From positions 3,534,001 to 3,598,000 of the forward strand of contig NZ_CP073346.1 of the NCBI RefSeq assembly GCF_024397895.1: DNA of 64,000 bases. Direction: 5' to 3'. Position numbers and translations under genes: made by a program. Below are positions 1 to 9,806 of this stretch, in pieces; positions within the stretch are counted from its first letter, which is position 1; each line of letters begins with the position of its first letter. This stretch comes from Pseudomonas benzenivorans (GTDB taxonomy: Bacteria; Pseudomonadota; Gammaproteobacteria; Pseudomonadales; Pseudomonadaceae). The notes beneath the pieces are model-generated. The model ran no database searches. It had not been told where the DNA came from and worked only from the letters and a program-made list of their open reading frames with translations.

Positions 1-35
1 GCGATTTTTTCCACGTCGGAGCGTTCAAGCGCCAT
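1..35 (-). CDS. gatC: Aspartyl/glutamyl-tRNA amidotransferase subunit C, N-terminal fragment
   Basis: Only the first eleven codons lie in the window, running off its left edge on the minus strand. They read MALERSDVEKI, which matches the usual start of GatC. GatC is the small subunit of the GatCAB complex that amidates misacylated Glu-tRNA(Gln) or Asp-tRNA(Asn). It is divergent from mreB, with about 228 bp between the two starts; this arrangement is the one I recall from pseudomonads. The identification rests on a short peptide plus gene order. Confidence 0.75.
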   Translation of the reverse strand, partial: MALERSDVEKI

Positions 36-251
36 TGGGGTTCTCCAATACGAGGGCAGCCAGTGGAAATGTGATCGGGTCGCCGTGCAGGTGAAATCCT
101 GCAGGGAACGGATGCCGTGAGCTGGCGGTCAAAGGCCGCGATGATGGGCTCTGGAGCCCGGAAAAACAGGCAATCTAACATATTGGCGCCTTGCTCAAAA
201 TCCCTGTCGTTGTTAGAGTTTGCCGCACTTTTTTACCCACGCGTTGCCTAG

Positions 252-1301
<1,050 letters not shown>

Positions 1302-1321
1302 CGCGCCTGCCCCAAGTCTCG

Positions 1322-1358
1322 AGCTGCAAGCCGGGTACCCGCCCGCTTGCAGCTTTTT
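1322..1358 (+). terminator. Rho-independent terminator between mreB and mreC
   Basis: A perfect 10-bp stem, AGCTGCAAGC (1322-1331) with GCTTGCAGCT (1345-1354), is followed directly by a T-run. It sits 20 bp after the mreB stop and about 30 bp before mreC. It is probably a partial terminator that lowers mreCD expression relative to mreB. Confidence 0.85.
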
Positions 1359-1388
1359 ATTGTCGCCTGACGTCTTGAGGAGCCGCCC

Positions 1389-2357
1389 ATCAAACCGCTA
1401 TTCACCAAAGGACCTTCGCTCGGTGTGCGCCTGCTGGTGCTGGCCGTGCTGTCGGCCGCGCTGATGGTGGTGGATGCGCGCTTCACCGTGTTGCAGCCGG
1501 TGCGCGGCCAGCTCGGCGTGATAGTCGAGCCGGTGTACTGGTTGGGCCGACTGCCCGTGACCCTCTGGGAGAGTACGACCGAGGAGTTGAGTTCGCGCAG
1601 CGAGCTGGCGGCCGAGAACGAGAAGCTCAAGGCCGAGCAGCTGATGATGCAGCGTCGTCTGCAGAAGCTCGCCACCCTGACCGAACAGAACGTGCGCCTG
1701 CGCGAGCTGCTCAACTCCGCGGCGCTGGTCGATGACGAAGTGCTCGCCACCGAACTGATCGGTATCGACCCCAACCCCTTCACCCACCGCATCCTGATCG
1801 ACAAGGGCGAAAAGGACGGCGTGCTGCTCGGCCAGCCGGTGCTCGACGCGCGCGGGTTGATGGGCCAGGTGGTCGAGGTCATGCCCTATACCTCGCGGGT
1901 ACTGCTGCTCACCGACACCACCCACAGCATTCCGGTACAGGTCAACCGCAACGGCCTGCGCGCCATCGCCAGCGGCACCGGCAATCCGGAGCGCCTGGAG
2001 CTGCGCCACGTGGCCGATACCGCGGACATCAAGGAAGGCGATCTGCTGGTCAGCTCCGGCCTGGGGCAGCGTTTTCCAGCGGGCTACCCGGTGGCCACGG
2101 TCACCGAGGTGATTCACGACTCCGGTCAGCCCTTCGCCATCGTCCGCGCCGTGCCGACCGCCAAGCTCAACCGCAGCCGCTACATGCTGCTGGTGTTCAC
2201 CGACACGCGCAGCCCGGAGCAGCGGGCGACCGAGTCGGCCGAAGCCCAGGAGGCCGCCGATCGCCAGGCCCAGGAGCAGGGCCAGGCGCCCGCGCAACCG
2301 GCGGCGCAGGCGGTCGTGCCGGCCGCGCCGGCCACGGAACAGGAGGGCGGCCAATGA
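1389..2357 (+). CDS. mreC: Rod shape-determining protein MreC, probable ATC start
   Basis: MreC is a bitopic inner-membrane protein that links MreB and MreD to RodA/PBP2. The product has an N-terminal membrane segment (about residues 14-31), a coiled coil (about residues 58-95), the beta-barrel MreC core and a long Ala/Gln-rich low-complexity tail. There is no ATG, GTG or TTG between the in-frame stop at 1368 and a GTG at 1425. However, a strong GAGGAG Shine-Dalgarno (1377-1382) lies 6 nt before an ATC at 1389. Starting there adds IKPLFTKGPSLG, which resembles the conserved pseudomonad MreC N-terminus as I remember it. I therefore place the start at ATC, giving 322 residues. The conservative alternative is GTG 1425 with 310 residues. 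The gene overlaps mreD by 4 nt. Confidence 0.85.
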   Translation: MKPLFTKGPSLGVRLLVLAVLSAALMVVDARFTVLQPVRGQLGVIVEPVYWLGRLPVTLWESTTEELSSRSELAAENEKLKAEQLMMQRRLQKLATLTEQNVRLRELLNSAALVDDEVLATELIGIDPNPFTHRILIDKGEKDGVLLGQPVLDARGLMGQVVEVMPYTSRVLLLTDTTHSIPVQVNRNGLRAIASGTGNPERLELRHVADTADIKEGDLLVSSGLGQRFPAGYPVATVTEVIHDSGQPFAIVRAVPTAKLNRSRYMLLVFTDTRSPEQRATESAEAQEAADRQAQEQGQAPAQPAAQAVVPAAPATEQEGGQ

Positions 2358-2842
2358 TCGCCGTACGTGCGCGCAACGTCTGGGTCATCTGGCTCAGCCT
2401 GGCCTTGGCCCTGCTGCTCAGTGTGGCGACCCTGCCGAAGTTCATGGAGATCGGCCGGCCCCTGTGGCTGGCGCTGTTTCTGACCTATTGGGTGCTGGTC
2501 CTGCCGCATCGGGTCGGCATGGCCAGCGCCTGGTTCATCGGCCTGCTGGCCGACGTGCTCAACGGCACGCTGCTGGGGCTCAATGCCCTGGTGCTGACCC
2601 TGATCACCTTCCTGGTGCTGAGCCTGCACCAGCGCCTGCGCATGTTCCCCCTGTGGCAGCAGAGTATGGTGCTGCTGGTGGTGTTCGGTCTGGCCCAGTT
2701 GCTGCACTTGTGGCTCAATGCCCTGACCGGCAGCCGCCCGCCGACCCTGGCGTTCGTCCTGCCAGCTGTAGTCAGTGCGCTGTTGTGGCCGTGGGTCTAT
2801 GCCTTGTTGCGCGGCGTGCATCGGCGTCTCGGCGTCAATTAA
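2354..2842 (+). CDS. mreD: Rod shape-determining protein MreD
   Basis: The 162-residue polytopic inner-membrane protein has five or six hydrophobic segments and few charged residues. It is the third member of the MreBCD elongasome module and partners MreC in stimulating lateral wall synthesis. Its ATG overlaps the mreC stop (ATGA), so translation is probably coupled. The N-terminus (MIAVRARNVWVIWLSLA) is basic and then hydrophobic, as usual for the family. Identification comes from membrane topology, length and position. Confidence 0.93.
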   Translation: MIAVRARNVWVIWLSLALALLLSVATLPKFMEIGRPLWLALFLTYWVLVLPHRVGMASAWFIGLLADVLNGTLLGLNALVLTLITFLVLSLHQRLRMFPLWQQSMVLLVVFGLAQLLHLWLNALTGSRPPTLAFVLPAVVSALLWPWVYALLRGVHRRLGVN

Positions 2843-2884
2843 TCCGGGGGCTGCTCAGCCAGTACCCGACAGGGAGAGGTCTTG

Positions 2885-3484
2885 ATGGCCACGCTTTACC
2901 TGGCTTCGGGATCGCCGCGTCGACGCGAGCTGTTGACGCAGATCGGCGTGCCCTTCACCACCCGTATCGCCCCCATCGATGAAACCGCCTTGCCGGACGA
3001 GGCGCCCAGCGCCTATGTCGAGCGCCTGGCGCGGGGCAAGGCGCTGGCCGCGCTGGCTACCCTGGAGCACACGGACGATGCCGTGGTGCTTGGCGCCGAT
3101 ACGGCGGTGGTGCTCGATGGGCGCATCCTCGGCAAGCCGGCGGATCGCGACGAGGCGTTGGCCACCCTGGCGGCGCTGTCCGGTCGCGAACACCAGGTGC
3201 TGACCGCGGTGGCGCTGGCCTCGGCCAGCCGGGTGGCGGTTCGGGTGGTGGTCAGTCGGGTCAGCTTCCGCCCGCTCAGTGGCGCAGAAATCGCAGCCTA
3301 CTGGGCCAGTGGCGAACCCGGGGACAAGGCGGGCAGCTATGGTATTCAGGGCCTGGCGGCGGTATTCGTCAGGCAGTTGCAGGGCAGCTACTCGGCGGTG
3401 GTCGGTCTGCCCCTGTGCGAAACCGCCGAGCTGCTCGCCGAGTTCGACATTCCCTGCTGGCAGTCGTTGCCGGCCCCCGGCTAG
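2885..3484 (+). CDS. maf: Maf/YhdE-type nucleoside triphosphate pyrophosphatase
   Basis: The 199-residue protein begins [17 protein letters not shown], with the Maf signature SxSPRR in residues 8-14. It also carries the LGADTAVV motif and the late [10 protein letters not shown] motif. Maf proteins hydrolyse non-canonical or pyrimidine NTPs (dTTP/UTP in the YhdE branch) to the monophosphate and have been linked to septum inhibition. The YhdE branch is usual next to mreD and rng. An in-frame TTG lies at 2882, but ATG 2885 downstream of an AGGGAGAGG Shine-Dalgarno is preferred. Which of the two Maf specificities applies is inferred from context only. Confidence 0.92.
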   Translation: MATLYLASGSPRRRELLTQIGVPFTTRIAPIDETALPDEAPSAYVERLARGKALAALATLEHTDDAVVLGADTAVVLDGRILGKPADRDEALATLAALSGREHQVLTAVALASASRVAVRVVVSRVSFRPLSGAEIAAYWASGEPGDKAGSYGIQGLAAVFVRQLQGSYSAVVGLPLCETAELLAEFDIPCWQSLPAPG

Positions 3485-3567
3485 TCGGTGCTGGCCGCAG
3501 CACACCGAAGCGCGGCGCCCCAGGGCGAGAGCCCCGGCGCAAGCCCCCATGCAGAAGAGATGGACCC

Positions 3568-5025
3568 ATGAGTGAAGAGATTCTGATCAATATCACGCCA
3601 ATGGAATCGCGCGTGGCGGTGGTGGAAAACGGCGTATTGCAGGAAGTGCATGTCGAGCGCACCCAGCGCCGCGGTATCGTCGGCAACATCTACAAGGGCA
3701 AGGTGGTGCGGGTGCTGCCGGGCATGCAGGCGGCCTTCGTCGACATCGGCCTGGAGCGCGCGGCGTTTATCCACGCCTCGGAAATTTCCAGTCGCGAGGG
3801 CCAGGCGGTGGAAACCATCAGCGCCCTGGTGCACGAGGGCCAGAGCCTGGTGGTGCAGGTCACCAAGGACCCGATCGGCAGCAAGGGCGCGCGCCTGACC
3901 ACCCAGCTGTCGATTCCCTCGCGCTACCTGGTGTACATGCCGCGCACCAGCCACGTCGGCATCTCGCTGAAGATCGAGGACGAAGGCGAGCGCGAGCGCC
4001 TCAAGCAGGTGGTCGCCGATTGCGTGAGCGCCGAGGGCATCGAGGAGGCCGGTGGCTTCATCCTGCGAACCGCCGCCGATGGCGCCGGCGCCGACGAGAT
4101 TCTCATCGACATCCGCTACCTGCGCCGCCTGTGGGACCAGATCGCCGCGCAGATGCAGACCGCCCCGGCCCCCTCGGTGATCTACGAAGACCTCAGCCTG
4201 GCCCTGCGTACCCTGCGCGACCTGGTCAGCCTGCGCACCGAGAAGATCCGCATCGACTCGCGGGAAACCTTCCAGAAGATCGCGCAGTTCGTCGGCGAAC
4301 TGATGCCGGAGATTTCCGACCGCCTGGAGCACTACCCGGGCGAGCGGCCGATATTCGACCTGTACGGCGTCGAGGACGAGGTGCAGCGGGCCCTGGAGCG
4401 CAAGGTGCCGCTCAAGTCCGGCGGCTACCTGATCATCGACCCGGCCGAGGCGATGACCACCATCGACGTCAACACCGGCGCCTTCGTCGGTCATCGCACC
4501 CTCGAGGAGACCATCTTCAAGACCAACCTCGAAGCCGCCACGGCCATCGCCCGCCAGCTGCGCCTGCGCAACCTGGGCGGGATCATCATCATCGATTTCA
4601 TCGACATGGAAGACGAGGAGCACCAGCGCCAGGTGCTGCGCACCCTGGAGAAGCAGCTGGAACGCGACCACGCCAAGACCAACATCATCGGAATCACCGA
4701 GCTGGGCCTGGTGCAGATGACCCGCAAGCGCACCCGCGAGAGCCTCGAGCAGGTGCTCTGCGAGCCCTGTATCTGCTGCCAGGGGCGCGGCAAGATGAAG
4801 ACGGCGGAAACCATCTGCTACGAGATATTCCGCGAGATCCTCCGCGAGGCACGCGCCTACCAGCCCGAGGGCTACCGGGTGCTGGCCAACCAGAATGTGG
4901 TCGACCGCCTGCTCGACGAGGAGTCGGGCAACGTCGCCGACCTGGAGAGCTTCATTGGCCGCACCATCAAGTTCCAGGTCGAGACCATGTATTCCCAGGA
5001 GCAATACGATGTGGTGCTGCTGTGA
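3568..5025 (+). CDS. rng: Ribonuclease G
   Basis: The 485-residue protein starts MSEEILINITPMESRVAVV, typical of RNase G. An S1-like RNA-binding domain occupies about residues 35-125, and the RNase E/G catalytic core follows. The Mg-binding region contains IDVNTGAFVG and IIIDFID, and a zinc-link CxxC-type cluster appears late (CEPCICCQGRG). RNase G endonucleolytically processes the 5' end of 16S rRNA and degrades some mRNAs. It lacks the long C-terminal degradosome scaffold of RNase E. The frame stays open upstream to 3415, but ATG 3568 gives the conserved start. Confidence 0.97.
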   Translation: MSEEILINITPMESRVAVVENGVLQEVHVERTQRRGIVGNIYKGKVVRVLPGMQAAFVDIGLERAAFIHASEISSREGQAVETISALVHEGQSLVVQVTKDPIGSKGARLTTQLSIPSRYLVYMPRTSHVGISLKIEDEGERERLKQVVADCVSAEGIEEAGGFILRTAADGAGADEILIDIRYLRRLWDQIAAQMQTAPAPSVIYEDLSLALRTLRDLVSLRTEKIRIDSRETFQKIAQFVGELMPEISDRLEHYPGERPIFDLYGVEDEVQRALERKVPLKSGGYLIIDPAEAMTTIDVNTGAFVGHRTLEETIFKTNLEAATAIARQLRLRNLGGIIIIDFIDMEDEEHQRQVLRTLEKQLERDHAKTNIIGITELGLVQMTRKRTRESLEQVLCEPCICCQGRGKMKTAETICYEIFREILREARAYQPEGYRVLANQNVVDRLLDEESGNVADLESFIGRTIKFQVETMYSQEQYDVVLL

Positions 5026-5056
5026 TACAGCGCGCGCCGTTCAGGGATTGAGCTGA

Positions 5057-8000
5057 ATGGACGGACTGGCCCGCGGGGTCGCCGCTCTTTTGCGTTGGAC
5101 GCTGGCGTGTTGCGCCCTGCTGCTGGTGCTGGCGGCGCTGTTCGTCAGCCTCGGCCGCGAACTGGTGCCCTGGGTCGCCGAGTACCGGCTGCAGGCGGAG
5201 GACCAGGGGCGTGCGGCGCTTGGCCTGCCGCTGGCGATTGGCCGCCTGGAAGGTCGCTGGCAGGGTTTCGCGCCGCTGCTGATCGCCCACGATCTGCGTG
5301 TCGGCGAGGGCGTCGAGGCGCTGCACCTGGACCAGGTGCGGCTGCGCCCGGACCTGCTGGCCAGTCTGCTGGCGCGCCAGTTGCGGGTGGCCAGCCTGGA
5401 GCTGGAGGGGCTGCAGCTCAACCTGCGTCAGGACGAGCAGGGCGCCTGGTCGCTCAAGGGCCTGCCCGCGCGCGCGGACGCCGGGCCTGTCGATGTCGAA
5501 CGATTGTTCGGGCCGCTGCAGGCGGTCGAGCGTCTGTCCCTGCTCAACAGCCAGGTGACCCTGGACGCCCAGGATCATCCGGTGCAGACCCTGACCTATG
5601 TCAACCTGACCCTGCGCAGCGGCGCCACGCGTCAGCGCCTGGACGGCCGCCTGCTGCTGCCCGATGGCCAGCCGCTGGCCTTGCAGCTGCGCTCGCGGCT
5701 GCGGGCCGAGCGCTGGCGTGACGCCAAACTCGAGCTGTACCTGAGCCTGCCGCAGAGCGACTGGGCGCGCTGGTTGCCGCCCAGCCTGATGGCGCAGTGG
5801 CGCGTCCGGCGTTTGCAGGCCGGCGGCGAGTTCTGGTTGTCCTGGGCCGACGGCCAGTTGCAGCGCGCGGTGGCGCGCCTGCATGCGCCGCAGCTGCAGG
5901 CCGGCTATGCCGAGCGCGACGCGGTGCGGCTGCAGGATCTGGCCCTGAATGCCTACTTCAGCCGCACCGAGCAGGGCTTCCAGGTCCTGCTGGACGACGT
6001 GGCGCTGAGCCAGGGTGACGAGCGCTGGGGCGAGGCCCAGGTGGCGCTGAGCCAGGTGCGGGACAGCGCCGAAGCCGAAGAGCAGTGGCTGCTGTCGGCC
6101 GATCGCCTTGACCTGGCGCCCTTGGTGCCGCTGGTCGCCGCCCTCGCCCCGCTGCCGGACGCCAGTCTGCAGCTGCTCGAGCAGCTGCAGCCCCATGGCG
6201 AGCTGCACAACCTCCAGCTGGATTACCGGCCGCGCACCGAGGGTGCCAAGCGCCTGCAGTTCGCCGCCAACCTCGCGCGCATCGGCTTTGCCGCCCACGA
6301 GGCTGCGCCGGCGGCGGAAAACATCAGTGGCAGCCTCAGTGGCGATCTGGGGCAGGGCGAATTGCGTCTGGATGCCGAGGACTTCGTCCTGCACCTCGAC
6401 ACCCTGTTTCCCAAGCCCTGGCACTACAGCCGGGCCAATGCCCGCCTGACCTGGAGCCTGGACGAACAGGCCTTCACCCTGCGCAGTCCCTATCTGCGGG
6501 TGATCGGTGAGGAGGGCGAGATCGCCGGCGACTTTCTCATCCGCCTGCTGCGCGATCCTAAGGCAGAGGACTACATGGACCTGCGGGTTGGCCTGCGCCA
6601 GGGCGATGCGCGCTACACCGAGAAGTACCTGCCGACCCGTTCGTCCGGGCTCAGCCCGCAACTGGCCAGTTGGCTGAAGAGTGCCATTCGCGGCGGTGCT
6701 GTCGAGCAGGGCTACTTCCAGTACCAGGGCTCGCTGAACAAGGGGGCGGCGGACGCGGCGCGCAGCCTCAGCCTGTACTTTGCCGTACGCGATGCCGAGC
6801 TGGCTTATCAGCCGGGTTGGCCAGCCCTGCGTCAAGGCCGTGGCGAGGTGCTCATCGAGGACAGTGGCGTGCGCGTGCGCCTGGCCGAGGGGCGCCTGCT
6901 GGAGAGCCGGGTGACCCAGGCGCTGGCCGAGATTCCCCACGCCCCGCAGGGCGAGGCACCGCGCCTGCAGCTCGAGGCCGATCTGCACAGCAGCGTGAGC
7001 GATGCCCTGAAGATCCTGCAGGACGCGCCCATGGGGACCGCCGAGACCTTTGCCGGCTGGCGCGGCGAAGGCTCGTTGAACGGCCATCTGCGACTGGATC
7101 TGCCGCTGCAGGCGGGGGCGCCGGTGGCCGTGGTGGTCGATTTCGCCACCGAGGACGCGGAGCTCGAGCTGGCCAATCCGCAGCTGCAGCTCAGTCAGCT
7201 GCATGGCGCTTTCCGTTACGACACCGCCAGCGGCCTCAGCGCGCCGGACATCCGTGCCCAGGCCCTTGGCCATGCGCTGCGGGGCAAGGCCGTCGCCGAA
7301 GGCAGCGGCGGTCGTCCGCGCAGCCGCATCGAGGCACGCGGGCAGGTGCCCCTGAACGAGTTGGCCGCCTGGCTGGGCGTCGCCACCGAGCTGCCGCTGA
7401 ACGGGGTCTTGCCCTATCGCCTGGGCCTCAATCTGGACGGCCCCGACAGCCAGCTGCGCGTCGACTCGACGCTCGAGGGCCTGTCTATCGACCTGCCGGC
7501 GCCGTTCGGCAAGCAAGCCGATGTGGCGCGTGACGCCAGTTGGCGCATGACCCTGGGGGGGGCGGAGCGGCGCTACTGGTTCGACTACGCCGACCTGGCC
7601 AGTCTGGCCTTCGCCGCCCCGCCGGGCGTGCTGAACCAGGGCCGTGGCGAGTTGCGTCTGGGGGCCGGACCGGCCCTGCTGCCGGCGGCGCAGGGGCTGC
7701 GGGTGCGCGGACGGCTGTCCGAACTGGACTGGGCGGCCTGGCAGGACGCGCTGCAACCCTACGCCCAGGTGCCGCGGGACGATGCCCAGGCACTGTTCAA
7801 GGACGCGCAGCTGAGGATCGACCGTTTCCGCGGCTTCGGCAGCACCCTGGACAACCTCGCCGTGCAGCTCGGACGCGGCGCCAGCGCCTGGGATCTTGAC
7901 CTGGACAGCCAGACGCTGAAAGGCCGGGTGAGCCTGCCGGATGTGGCCGCGGCGCCCATCGCGGTCAATCTGGACTACGTGCGCCTGCCCCCCGCCGAGC

Positions 8001-8884
8001 CGAAGGGCGCGGTGGAGCCGGACAAGCCCGACCCCCTGGCGCAGGTCGATCCGCGGCAGATTCCGGCCCTCGACGTACGCATCGATCGGGTGCTGCAGGG
8101 TCAGGAGCTGCTGGGCGCCTGGTCGCTGAAGGCGCGACCGTTTGCCGAGGGGGTGCGTTTCAGCGACGTGCGCCTGGAACTCAAGGGCCTGCAGCTGAAC
8201 GGCGGCGGCGGCTGGCAAGGCGGGCCGGGCGCCAGCAGCAGCTGGTACAAGGGGCGCATGGAGGGCAAGGACCTGGCCGCCGTGCTGCTGGCCTGGGGCT
8301 ATGCGCCGACGGCCAGCAGCCAAAGCTTCCGCCTGGACGTCGACGGCCGCTGGCCGGGGTCGCCGGCCTGGGTCAGCCTCAAGCGTTTCTCCGGCAGCAT
8401 GGATGCCTCCCTGCGCAGTGGACAGTTCTCCGAGGTGCAGGGCTCGGCGTCGGCGCTGCGGGTGTTCGGCCTGCTCAACTTCAACTCCATCGGTCGGCGC
8501 CTGCGCCTGGACTTTTCCGACCTGCTCGGCAAGGGGCTGAGCTACGACCGGGTCAAGGGGCTGCTGGTCGCCAGTGACGGGGTGTTTGTCACCCGCAAGC
8601 CGATCGCCCTGACCGGCCCTTCGAGCAACCTGGAGTTGAACGGCACCCTGAACATGGTCAATCAGCAGATCGACGCCAAGCTGCTGGTCACCCTGCCGGT
8701 GACCAACAACCTGCCGCTGGCCGCGCTGATAGTCGGTGCGCCGGCCATTGGCGGCGCGCTGTTCGTGGTGGACAAGCTGCTCGGCGACCGGGTGGCGCGT
8801 TTCGCCAGCGTGCAATACGACGTCGAGGGCGACCTGGCGGACCCGAGGATCACCTTCGACAAGCCGTTCGAAAAGCCGCAATGA
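5057..8884 (+). CDS. yhdP: YhdP-like AsmA-family inner-membrane protein (TIGR02099 type)
   Basis: This very large protein (1275 residues) has one N-terminal membrane segment (about residues 10-30). A long periplasmic body of repeating beta-strand character follows, ending in an AsmA-like C-terminal region. YhdP and its relatives are proposed bridge-like proteins that move phospholipid from the inner to the outer membrane and stabilise the outer-membrane barrier. The gene is 31 bp downstream of rng and in the same direction, an order found widely in gammaproteobacteria. No catalytic motif is visible. Long antisense frames exist because of high GC at third positions and are not genes. Family assignment is firm; the transport role is inferred from homologues. 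Confidence 0.9.
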   Translation: MDGLARGVAALLRWTLACCALLLVLAALFVSLGRELVPWVAEYRLQAEDQGRAALGLPLAIGRLEGRWQGFAPLLIAHDLRVGEGVEALHLDQVRLRPDLLASLLARQLRVASLELEGLQLNLRQDEQGAWSLKGLPARADAGPVDVERLFGPLQAVERLSLLNSQVTLDAQDHPVQTLTYVNLTLRSGATRQRLDGRLLLPDGQPLALQLRSRLRAERWRDAKLELYLSLPQSDWARWLPPSLMAQWRVRRLQAGGEFWLSWADGQLQRAVARLHAPQLQAGYAERDAVRLQDLALNAYFSRTEQGFQVLLDDVALSQGDERWGEAQVALSQVRDSAEAEEQWLLSADRLDLAPLVPLVAALAPLPDASLQLLEQLQPHGELHNLQLDYRPRTEGAKRLQFAANLARIGFAAHEAAPAAENISGSLSGDLGQGELRLDAEDFVLHLDTLFPKPWHYSRANARLTWSLDEQAFTLRSPYLRVIGEEGEIAGDFLIRLLRDPKAEDYMDLRVGLRQGDARYTEKYLPTRSSGLSPQLASWLKSAIRGGAVEQGYFQYQGSLNKGAADAARSLSLYFAVRDAELAYQPGWPALRQGRGEVLIEDSGVRVRLAEGRLLESRVTQALAEIPHAPQGEAPRLQLEADLHSSVSDALKILQDAPMGTAETFAGWRGEGSLNGHLRLDLPLQAGAPVAVVVDFATEDAELELANPQLQLSQLHGAFRYDTASGLSAPDIRAQALGHALRGKAVAEGSGGRPRSRIEARGQVPLNELAAWLGVATELPLNGVLPYRLGLNLDGPDSQLRVDSTLEGLSIDLPAPFGKQADVARDASWRMTLGGAERRYWFDYADLASLAFAAPPGVLNQGRGELRLGAGPALLPAAQGLRVRGRLSELDWAAWQDALQPYAQVPRDDAQALFKDAQLRIDRFRGFGSTLDNLAVQLGRGASAWDLDLDSQTLKGRVSLPDVAAAPIAVNLDYVRLPPAEPKGAVEPDKPDPLAQVDPRQIPALDVRIDRVLQGQELLGAWSLKARPFAEGVRFSDVRLELKGLQLNGGGGWQGGPGASSSWYKGRMEGKDLAAVLLAWGYAPTASSQSFRLDVDGRWPGSPAWVSLKRFSGSMDASLRSGQFSEVQGSASALRVFGLLNFNSIGRRLRLDFSDLLGKGLSYDRVKGLLVASDGVFVTRKPIALTGPSSNLELNGTLNMVNQQIDAKLLVTLPVTNNLPLAALIVGAPAIGGALFVVDKLLGDRVARFASVQYDVEGDLADPRITFDKPFEKPQ

Positions 8885-8955
8885 CCCCATTGGGCCATGC
8901 GCCCGGCTGTCATGACTTGTAAGCTGGGGGCTCAGAGCCCCTTGAGGTGGACACC

Positions 8956-9804
8956 ATGAGCCTTGCCGTGATTCAGCTGGTCAGTCAGGACGATGTCCAG
9001 GCCAATCTGGCGTGCGCCAGACGTCTGCTGGAGCAGGCGGCAGGCGCCGGTGCCCGCCTCGCGGTGCTGCCGGAAAACTTCGCCGCCATGGGCCGTCGCG
9101 ACCTGGCGGCCCAGGGCCGCAGCGAGGCCCTGGGCGAGGGACCGATCCTGCCCTGGTTGAAACAGGCCGCCCGCGACCTCAGATTATGGATAGTCGCCGG
9201 CACCATCCCTTTGCCGCCGGACGGCCAGCCCGAGGCCAAGGCCCATGCCTGCTCGTTGCTTGTCGACGAGCATGGCGAGCGGGTGGCGCGCTACGACAAG
9301 CTGCACCTGTTCGACGTGGATGTGAGCGACAGCCGCGGCCGTTATCGCGAGTCCGACGACTATGCCCACGGCGCCCGGGTGGTGGTGGCCGATACGCCCG
9401 TTGGGCGGTTGGGTTTGACGGTCTGTTACGACCTGCGTTTCCCTGAGCTCTATGGCGCCCTGCGCGAGGCGGGCGCCGAGTTGATCAGCGCGCCCTCGGC
9501 CTTCACCGCCGTCACCGGCGCCGCCCACTGGCAGGTGCTGATTCGCGCCCGGGCCATCGAGACGCAGTGCTACGTGCTGGCGGCTGGCCAGGGCGGCAGT
9601 CATCCCGGTGGTCGTGAGACCCATGGGCACTCGGCCATTGTCGATCCCTGGGGATGCATACTGGCCGAGCAGGCCAGGGGCGAAGCGATGCTGCTGGCGC
9701 TGCGCGATGCCATCGAGCAGGCGGCGATTCGTCAGCGCATGCCGGTAGCCCGGCACAAACGATTTTTTGCAGCGGCCGACCCGCGGCTGCCCGGTTTGGA
9801 GTAG
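8956..9804 (+). CDS. Carbon-nitrogen hydrolase (nitrilase superfamily)
   Basis: The 282-residue product carries the nitrilase-superfamily triad in order: a Glu in [10 protein letters not shown] (about residue 40), a Lys in [10 protein letters not shown], and a Cys in [13 protein letters not shown] (about residue 158). This pattern is closest to the Nit/YafV-like amidases that act on omega-amides or deaminated glutathione; the exact substrate cannot be told from sequence. The start is the ATG at 8956 behind a TTGAGGTGG Shine-Dalgarno; an in-frame GTG at 8947 is less likely. It ends 2 bp before tldD, so the two are probably co-transcribed. Confidence 0.9.
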   Translation: MSLAVIQLVSQDDVQANLACARRLLEQAAGAGARLAVLPENFAAMGRRDLAAQGRSEALGEGPILPWLKQAARDLRLWIVAGTIPLPPDGQPEAKAHACSLLVDEHGERVARYDKLHLFDVDVSDSRGRYRESDDYAHGARVVVADTPVGRLGLTVCYDLRFPELYGALREAGAELISAPSAFTAVTGAAHWQVLIRARAIETQCYVLAAGQGGSHPGGRETHGHSAIVDPWGCILAEQARGEAMLLALRDAIEQAAIRQRMPVARHKRFFAAADPRLPGLE

Positions 9805-9806
9805 TT

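Noticed and set aside
4967..8890. A 1307-codon open frame on the minus strand, opposite yhdP
   Set aside because: It mirrors yhdP codon bias in a GC-rich genome. The translation is Gln/Arg/His/Ala-rich with no domain pattern. yhdP on the plus strand has clear family features.
8927..8941. GGGGCT/AGCCCC hairpin before the nitrilase-family gene
   Set aside because: A short 6-bp stem with no T-run, directly at the ribosome site. It may affect initiation but does not support a terminator call.
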